DNA of 26,113 bases, from the NCBI GenBank assembly GCA_015039365.1, contig WION01000645.1, positions 1 through 26,113 of the forward strand, in the 5' to 3' direction. The notes beneath the pieces were generated by a model. That model was not told the origin of the DNA. It worked only from the letters and a program-made list of their open reading frames with translations, and did not search any database. Numbering within the stretch: position 1 is the stretch's first letter; each line of letters starts with the position of its first letter. Origin of the DNA: Amanita rubescens. Taxonomy: Eukaryota > Basidiomycota > Agaricomycetes > Agaricales > Amanitaceae. Below are positions 20,755 to 26,113 of the stretch, piece by piece. The position numbers were made by a program, and so were the translations under genes.

Positions 20755-21638
20755 ACGACGAGTTTGGGTGGCTTGTACGTGCGTCATGCCCGTTCTAGGC
20801 AGGTTCTAGGGCCTTCTGATGAAAACTATACCATGTTTCACGCGATTGTAGTCCGTACATTCCAATACGACAACTAAAATGATCTGGTATATTCATGCTC
20901 GACGGGTAGAGCCATTGGCTAGCACATTTCTTCATAAAGATGACATCGGTTTGTTTAGATTAAGCTGGTCGAAACACGCTAAGTGACAGAGGCGTCACAG
21001 ACCTTTTCCCTCTAGTTTGCGTCGGACCGAGCAATGGTTACAAGAAAATTGGACATGAATCAAGAAGACAGTATTTGTCCGCGGATCTCTGATGGACACA
21101 AGGGAGCGAATTGTGTATGGTTCGCATTTTGGAGCTTAAAAATATCAATGTGACGACACTCTGACCCTCGGCGCTATTTGTTCGCCAATGCGCTCCGTTG
21201 AATCAGTTACCAGAGGCCTCTTACGGATGTCAGGGGAAAAACTAAAGTTCTGCCGTCGGAGCATGTGCTCAAAGGTAATATAATTGGCTGTTCGATAACA
21301 GTAGTGGCCTCGTTCACATCCATAATCTGGCTTTCTCCGCGCCTCGACCTCGAAGATTAAGAAGGCAAATGACAGGTCTATTGCCATCCTCAAGCTTAAC
21401 TGTATGTAATGCCTAGCATTTTTTTTTCACTGCCCTCTCTTCCTCCTTCATTCATCGTCGAGTATCATGAGACTAACTGACAACACTTCTTTTTTTTCTC
21501 CCGTCCTATCTCGATTGGGGGCTACGTCCGTCGTATAGGCGACATCCCGCTCTGTCTTGCTTGGTATATAAACCCTCGGAATTCATCCTGAGATGCCAAC
21601 CAATTCCTGTGGATCTACCAACCTCGCAATCGTTTAAC
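20755..21638. other. Intergenic region upstream of the hydrophobin
   Basis: These 884 bp hold no gene I can support; the 82-codon open frame at 21145-21393 (minus) has no motif. The distal part is unremarkable. From about 21418 to 21520 there are long T and C/T runs (a T-rich tract at 21418-21427, ctgccctctcttcctcc, and a second T run near 21490), typical of promoters of strongly expressed fungal genes. A TATA box follows at 21565. Confidence 0.5.
21565..21572 (+). promoter_or_regulatory. TATA box of the hydrophobin gene
   Basis: TATATAAA lies 66 bp ahead of the ATG at 21639 and downstream of a pyrimidine-rich tract, a usual arrangement for a highly expressed fungal promoter. Confidence 0.6.
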
Positions 21639-22121
21639 ATGTTCGCTCGTATCTTCACTCTCCTCTCGGCCTTGGCCATCGCTGCTCCCGTTGTTTCTGC
21701 CGTCCCAACCGTACGTCTCCAGCTTCCCTGTGCATAGCATGATGTCTGACCCGTCCCAAGTTTGGGAACGGTAATTCATGCAGCACAGGCACTATCCAGT
21801 GCTGCCAATCAATCCAGAGTGTAATAATGCTTTTTTTTGACTGTTGGAATAACCGTGTAATTATGTTGCACTGTATAGGCCCATAGCCATGAGGTTGCAG
21901 AACTCATTGGATCAGTGGGAGGGTCCCTGAATGGCATAACTGGAACCGTTGGCATTAATTGCGTCCACATTGGTGCTGTCACCAACAGCTGCACTGCCCA
22001 GACTGCTTGCTGCACCGGTGGCCGAACTGTAAGTCGTCCGAAATTCATGATTTGACGTTTACTCACATATCATGCTCAGATTGGTCTTGTAGCTGTCGGA
22101 TGCAGTCCCATCAGTCTCTGA
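21639..22121 (+). CDS. Class I hydrophobin
   Basis: Hydrophobins are small secreted proteins that assemble into amphipathic films on hyphae, spores and fruit bodies. Four exons are 21639-21710, 21761-21820, 21879-22028 and 22080-22121, with introns of 50, 58 and 51 bp all in phase 0, giving 107 aa. Residues 1-~20 are a signal peptide (MFARIFTLLSALAIAAPVVSA). Eight cysteines lie at 31, 38, 39, 72, 82, 88, 89 and 102, spaced C-X6-CC-X32-C-X9-C-X5-CC-X12-C, which matches class I and not class II. The segment SCSTGTIQCC is typical of Agaricomycete members. The leader before the first cysteine is short (about 10 residues after cleavage). It is compact and complete. Confidence 0.95.
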
Positions 22122-22423
22122 TTATGCCTCTCTTAAAGTATCACATTAGAATACTCCGGACAGTCGCAGAGTTGTTTACGCTCTATTCTATATTATGAAC
22201 AATCAGACAGGTTTCCCTAATCATGTTTTTGGCTCGGTGAGCTCTGACCAGCGACAAATGAAGGAAAGGGCGATGAAGAGAATCTTAAGTTCCCTGTCAG
22301 GACAGTTGAGTAACAATAGAAAGCCCCGATAACCTGACCGCACTTAACGCGTCAAGAGATGAGGCGCTCAGAACTGAATTACCACGCAACGAATAACTAG
22401 CCATTAAAATCATCAATAATAAT
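22122..22423. other. Convergent intergenic spacer
   Basis: This 302-bp spacer lies between the hydrophobin stop and the stop of the minus-strand transporter. It is A/T-rich near both ends, as expected for polyadenylation regions. No gene or repeat is seen. Confidence 0.5.
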
Positions 22424-24937
22424 TTACAGCACATAACGGAAATCTCTGTTTTGCTTGTCTGTCAAATCGAGGAATGCCTGGAAGCAAATGTAGTGAGAAC
22501 AACGACACAACTATGCAGTTGCAGAAAAAAATTGACCTTGTCGACCTTCGCCTCAATTGTTGTGCCATCTGGCAACTCCTTTTTGATATAGACGTCATCA
22601 TAACTATAGTCCCGCTCTTCTGTATTGCGCTTATTATTTTCGCGTGCAAGAACGATGCGAAGGATTAAAATGGTGATAGCCGCGGCAATATTACATCCTG
22701 CAATAATAGACCAAGGTACACGGTTGCTACGGGGCCGTTAGTCGTTCTAACCTGTCAATAACGAATGCAGAACGAACCGAGGAGCGTATTTAATTTCCCA
22801 CATCAGAGGACCAACAGCATTACCAAGGCCGTAGGCAACAAGGAGAATGGCGTTGACCGTTGTGCCTATACGGCGCAGTTAGGGCGTTTGTCCTAAAATA
22901 CATCAAATACGCACGCTTGGTATGTCCCGCAACAAGCACATTGGTCCACCCCAAGATGACTACTAGTGGCACAATGGATAAGACTGTTCAGGGTCGGATC
23001 AACTACTTGCTGCTGCAAGGAAGAAAAAATGTACCCACTATTTACCCAATAAGAGAACAGAAGTCCGATCTTGTTTTTGAACGGCAGTGTCTCGACGAGA
23101 ATGGTTCCAAGGGTAGCGGGTAAATAAAATACCACGACAGTATATGCGCGGCCGAATTTAGGGAATGCAACCAACGTAATCCCTACTAAAATGGCAATGA
23201 CTATAGAAAAGGTCATTCCCATCGCCGTCTCGAGCAAGAGGTGATACTTGCTTTCGACAACGCCATCCACGCATCCAAGAAGAGTCGTCTGAATCAAGTT
23301 GAATCCAAATTCTTTCACAATGATTTGGCGCTGGTTAGTGATCTAAATGAGAAATGAGCGGCAAGATCGCGGGTAGCAAGGGAAGCAAAGAAGTACAGAA
23401 TTGAAAATTTGGCTGGAAGAAAGTCGATTAATTGCGTCGTATTAAGAAGCAGGGTCAACGTACGATAGTGCGGCGAAGAGGGCCAAGAGATAGGTCTTGG
23501 GATCGGTCAGTGCCTCGACAAACCTAGACCATTCTCTCATCAAGAGCCAAAACAGATGATAGCCACGTACTGTGCCTTCTTCCAGCGTTTATTCTCAACG
23601 CCGGCCTGATTGACTTTGATACGTCGGATGGCAAGAACACGTTCTTCTGGCGTGAGGAAGTATGCATTTGCCGGAGAGTCAGGAAAGAAGAACCTGATTG
23701 TTTCTATCTCAGGCTAGGCTCATCAGCGCGAGGAATACACTAACCAGAACACCACGGAAGTTACTAAAGTAATCAACCCAATAATAATCATCAGCCTTGT
23801 GGCGTATTAGGTGCAGAGTCTTATCAACTACGATAACGACATACCATTTCCATGGCGCAAAATGGGGCGTCTGGTTGTAAAGTGTTAAATTTAGCTGAGG
23901 TGTAGAGAGTGGGAGCGTACCTTGGTATATGTTACACCAAAACTAACAAAACCAAGGAAAATAAGAGCAAAACCATTCATCAAGACTGTTCATAAGGTGA
24001 ACACTCTAGCCTCAGACGAGTGACTACTTACACCAATAGCCCACTCTCTTGCTTTGTTCATCTCTTGTATAAAACATTGCAGTAACGAGCATGAATCCAG
24101 GTGTGATGGCACCTAGGAGAGATTACACAAAACAAACGACGAATAGGCAGAGCGTACCTTCGCAAGCGCCGAGGATGAATCGCACCGCAAATAATGAGCC
24201 AAAAGAATTGCAAGCAGCATGAGCTAGCAGTGCTACAGCCCACACAAAGACGTTGATGCTGGGAAGATATGATTAGATTTGCGTCATTATGCAGCCGTCA
24301 TTCTTACCTCATCCACTTTCCGATGGGAAAGCGCTGTAGAGCTAGATTTTGAGGATACTTTGGAAGCAAGGGTACGTTAGAAGGTGAGGAACGAACAAAC
24401 GTTTGACATACTTCAAAAGCAAGATAACTGAGATAGAAGATAGTTCCTAACCAGTTAAATTGATTCCGGTTCAAATGTGCGTCTTCTCTGTTTCAAGGAG
24501 TCAGGTTGCAATTTACTGACGGATGGGCGACAGACGAACAAGATGCCTAGCACAGCTGCTTGACCGAGTGATATCTTATCGGCAAAAGTCATTCTAAGGG
24601 TTGTCAAGACGCGCTCGGGATTGCGGCTAAGCCAACGTACGAGTACATGACTTAATTCGGCTCAGAGTCAGATCCTGGAGGGATATAGGGGACACCACGT
24701 ACTACACATGAGCGGTAAGATGTACATGTCAATCTTGCGCCTTGGTAGAGGAGTCAGACCATAGAAATCTTGTTTGGAATCCTCGTACCTTAGACGGGCG
24801 GCCTCTTTTGGATCCAATGGCTCATCATCAGTACCTGCAGCCAGATGAGCAGCTACATCGACGTCCTCGCTGCGAAAGACAGATACATTGTCACGGTGGG
24901 CACCTTTCTTCTCGGATTCGCAGCTGCTGAAGTCCAT
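22424..24937 (-). CDS. MFS transporter, Dal5/allantoate-permease-like (ACS family)
   Basis: This is a predicted plasma-membrane proton-coupled uptake carrier for an anionic small molecule. The 18 minus-strand exons are 24937-24703, 24650-24641, 24593-24540, 24487-24412, 24357-24308, 24258-24158, 24112-24032, 23985-23921, 23870-23845, 23795-23745, 23693-23571, 23523-23464, 23412-23397, 23342-23039, 22983-22915, 22865-22778, 22726-22537 and 22477-22424. The total is 1653 nt in frame, 550 aa. Family marks in order are PRRKIDMYILPLMC, FADKISLGQAAVLGI, NQFNWLGTIFYLSYLAFEYP, FPIGKWMS, GAITPGFMLVTAMFY, GYWFLMNGFALIF, FPDSPANAYFLTPEER, ITNQRQIIVKEFGF, TLLGCVDGVVE, VLVAGHTKR, NAVGPLMWEIKYAPRNRVPW and the usual C-terminal FLDLTDKQNRDFRYVL. 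The substrate cannot be told from sequence; allantoate/ureidosuccinate, vitamins and other organic acids are all known for this family. Confidence 0.88.
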
Positions 24938-25531
24938 GGACGGAAAGAGACAACTGAAGCAAGTTTTATGGCATTCAGGTTTGAATTGTTGCCCAGGTAT
25001 ATAAAATTAGCTTAGCCCTGCCAGACCCGTACAAGGCTAGTATGGGCGGTCACGCCGATGATCTCGAAGGTTTGATAAAAAAAATCTGCGCGTCTTTCCC
25101 ATACTTACGATGAGTGTCACTGTCAGACCCCAGAGGGAATGTAACTTTTGGAGAACAACGGGTCAGTGGCGCCCATCATGGTATCTAGTACGCCGGATTC
25201 CGAACGACTTCTCCGGGGCTGCGCAGGTCAAGCAAAGAGGTTGTTCCGGTCATCGCGTTCACAAAAGGGCCAACATAAAGCACTTATGGCAGCGCGGCGT
25301 AAGTTCAAGTTCAAAACGGCGGTATGATGCCTTCTCTCACGCGATGCGGCTGAAAACGCCGATCCACGTGTCCCCTGATTCCTCTTGTGCCACACCCTTC
25401 AATTCAAAATTGAGCGTGTCCCTTCCCTGAAACCTTTGAGTACAAATCGAAGCACTGCGTTTCGCGCGTCCAGCACGGACATTATATATTCTACGAGTTG
25501 TAGCCCAACTGTTCCATACTGATCATTCGCA
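24938..25531. other. Divergent intergenic region, MFS / CLP1
   Basis: This 594-bp stretch lies between two outward-facing gene starts. A TATATAAAA sequence at 24998-25006 is 61 bp ahead of the transporter ATG. Because TATATA is self-complementary it could serve that minus-strand gene; it is too far from CLP1 to be its TATA box. Short open frames at 25110-25430 and 25399-25689 show no family motifs. Confidence 0.45.
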
Positions 25532-26113
25532 ATGACATCTGAATCTAAAGCCGTTGTTGTGAAAAAGGAATGGAAACTTGAGCCAGAAACAGAATACAGG
25601 TTTGAGTTGGACCCTGGGACCTCGCTTGCGATCAAGGTGCGTAGATCTAACCAGTTTCGTGGCGCAAAGATTTGACTACATTTTGTCATAAGCTTATCGA
25701 AGGATATGCTGAAATCTTCGGCTTTGAACTTGTAGAGGGCAAATCATACATTTTTGGCTCCGAATGCAAAGCCGCCGTTTACACCTGGCAGGGATGTACG
25801 ATCGAGATGAGTTTACGATTCTATTTGACTCGCGACGAATGTTCTTATTTCAAAGCACGTTATAGGTCAACCTTCGACGGAGTATGTCTCAGAAGAAACC
25901 CCAATGTCAGCTTATGCGAATTTGCATATCGCATTGGAACAGATGCGCGTTCGTTCTCTAAGAAAAGTCCACGGATCACCACCGCAGGATGATGAGCCAA
26001 ACACAGCCGTAGAGCCTCCACGGGTCCTGATTTTAGGTCCCGAAAACTCTGGAAAAACAACGGTGTGTAAAATATTGACAACTATGCTGTGAGAGCAGGA
26101 CAAGGGTGGACAC
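25532..26113 (+). CDS. CLP1: CLP1 polynucleotide kinase-like factor, 5' part
   Basis: Clp1 is an ATP-binding subunit of cleavage factor IA (CF IIm in animals) in mRNA 3'-end formation; animal Clp1 is also an RNA 5'-kinase. Exons are 25532-25636, 25693-25810 and 25866 onwards, with 56- and 55-bp introns (GTGCGT and GTTTAC donors); the gene runs off the window. Motifs are KEWKLEPETEYRFELDPG, EIFGFELVEGKSYIFG, VYTWQGCTIEMS, YVSEETPMSAYANLHIALEQ and the Walker A GPENSGKTT at about residues 132-140. Just after that the frame breaks: VCKILT at 26080 continues as TML-stop, while NYAVRAGQGWT, which fits the family, is in another frame. This may be a base error or a real mutation. The ATP-binding core is otherwise normal. 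Confidence 0.88.

Noticed and set aside
21145..21393. 82-codon minus-strand frame upstream of the hydrophobin
   Set aside because: No recognisable motif or splice partner; it sits in a region that looks like promoter.
21639..22121. Class II hydrophobin
   Set aside because: The cysteine spacing (32 residues between the third and fourth) and Agaricomycete-type sequence fit class I.
25110..25430. Plus-strand 106-codon open frame between the transporter and CLP1
   Set aside because: No motif, unusual composition, and located in a divergent promoter region.
1..26113. CRISPR arrays, tRNA or rRNA genes, transposon terminal repeats
   Set aside because: No regularly spaced short repeats, cloverleaf-like genes, rRNA blocks, transposase or reverse-transcriptase motifs were seen; the only sizeable repeats are the three gene units at 351-8173.

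Overview
The window looks like gene-dense nuclear DNA of a filamentous basidiomycete, most likely an Agaricomycete. The evidence is: genes split by many introns of about 46-64 bp with GTRNGY-type donors and CTNAC/TTAAC-like branch sites; a class I hydrophobin; a DUF6593 protein; repeated DUF4419 genes; a copper radical oxidase; and basidiomycete-style versions of PNO1, CTF18 and CLP1. There is no bacterial-type operon, CRISPR array, rRNA or recognisable tRNA. All gene models come from reading frames, splice signals, phase and remembered family motifs; nothing was searched or aligned by machine.

Layout. (1) 351-8173 is a three-unit tandem array. Each unit begins with a DUF4419 gene (416-1646, 2844-4097, 4394-5657), all three intact and sharing an 8-codon first exon. 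Behind it lies a copper radical oxidase (CRO) locus in three states: a multiply deleted pseudogene (1725-2625), a ~110-bp 5' remnant (4190-4300) and an intact 788-aa gene (5767-8173) with all five expected active-site residues and an unusual N-terminal beta-sandwich module. (2) 8395-9503 is PNO1 (40S ribosome assembly), convergent with a DUF6593 gene (9989-10666, minus). (3) 11129-14907 is a nine-exon, ~1118-aa nuclear-looking TKL-type kinase with two SAP-like motifs, a long acidic region and a displaced catalytic lysine. It converges on a URI/Bud27-like DUF3835 protein (15197-17388, minus). (4) 17499-20754 is CTF18 (alternative clamp loader), diverging from the URI-like gene across only 110 bp that hold two ACGCG motifs. 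(5) 21639-22121 is a secreted class I hydrophobin. (6) 22424-24937 (minus) is an 18-exon Dal5/allantoate-permease-like MFS transporter with 10-nt and 16-nt microexons. (7) 25532-window end is the 5' part of CLP1, with an apparent one-base frameshift close to the edge.

Most genes are independent housekeeping units. The two places with something new to examine are the DUF4419-CRO array, where the oxidase is repeatedly lost while its DUF4419 partner is kept, and the SAP-SAP-kinase, whose lysine arrangement resembles that of WNK kinases.
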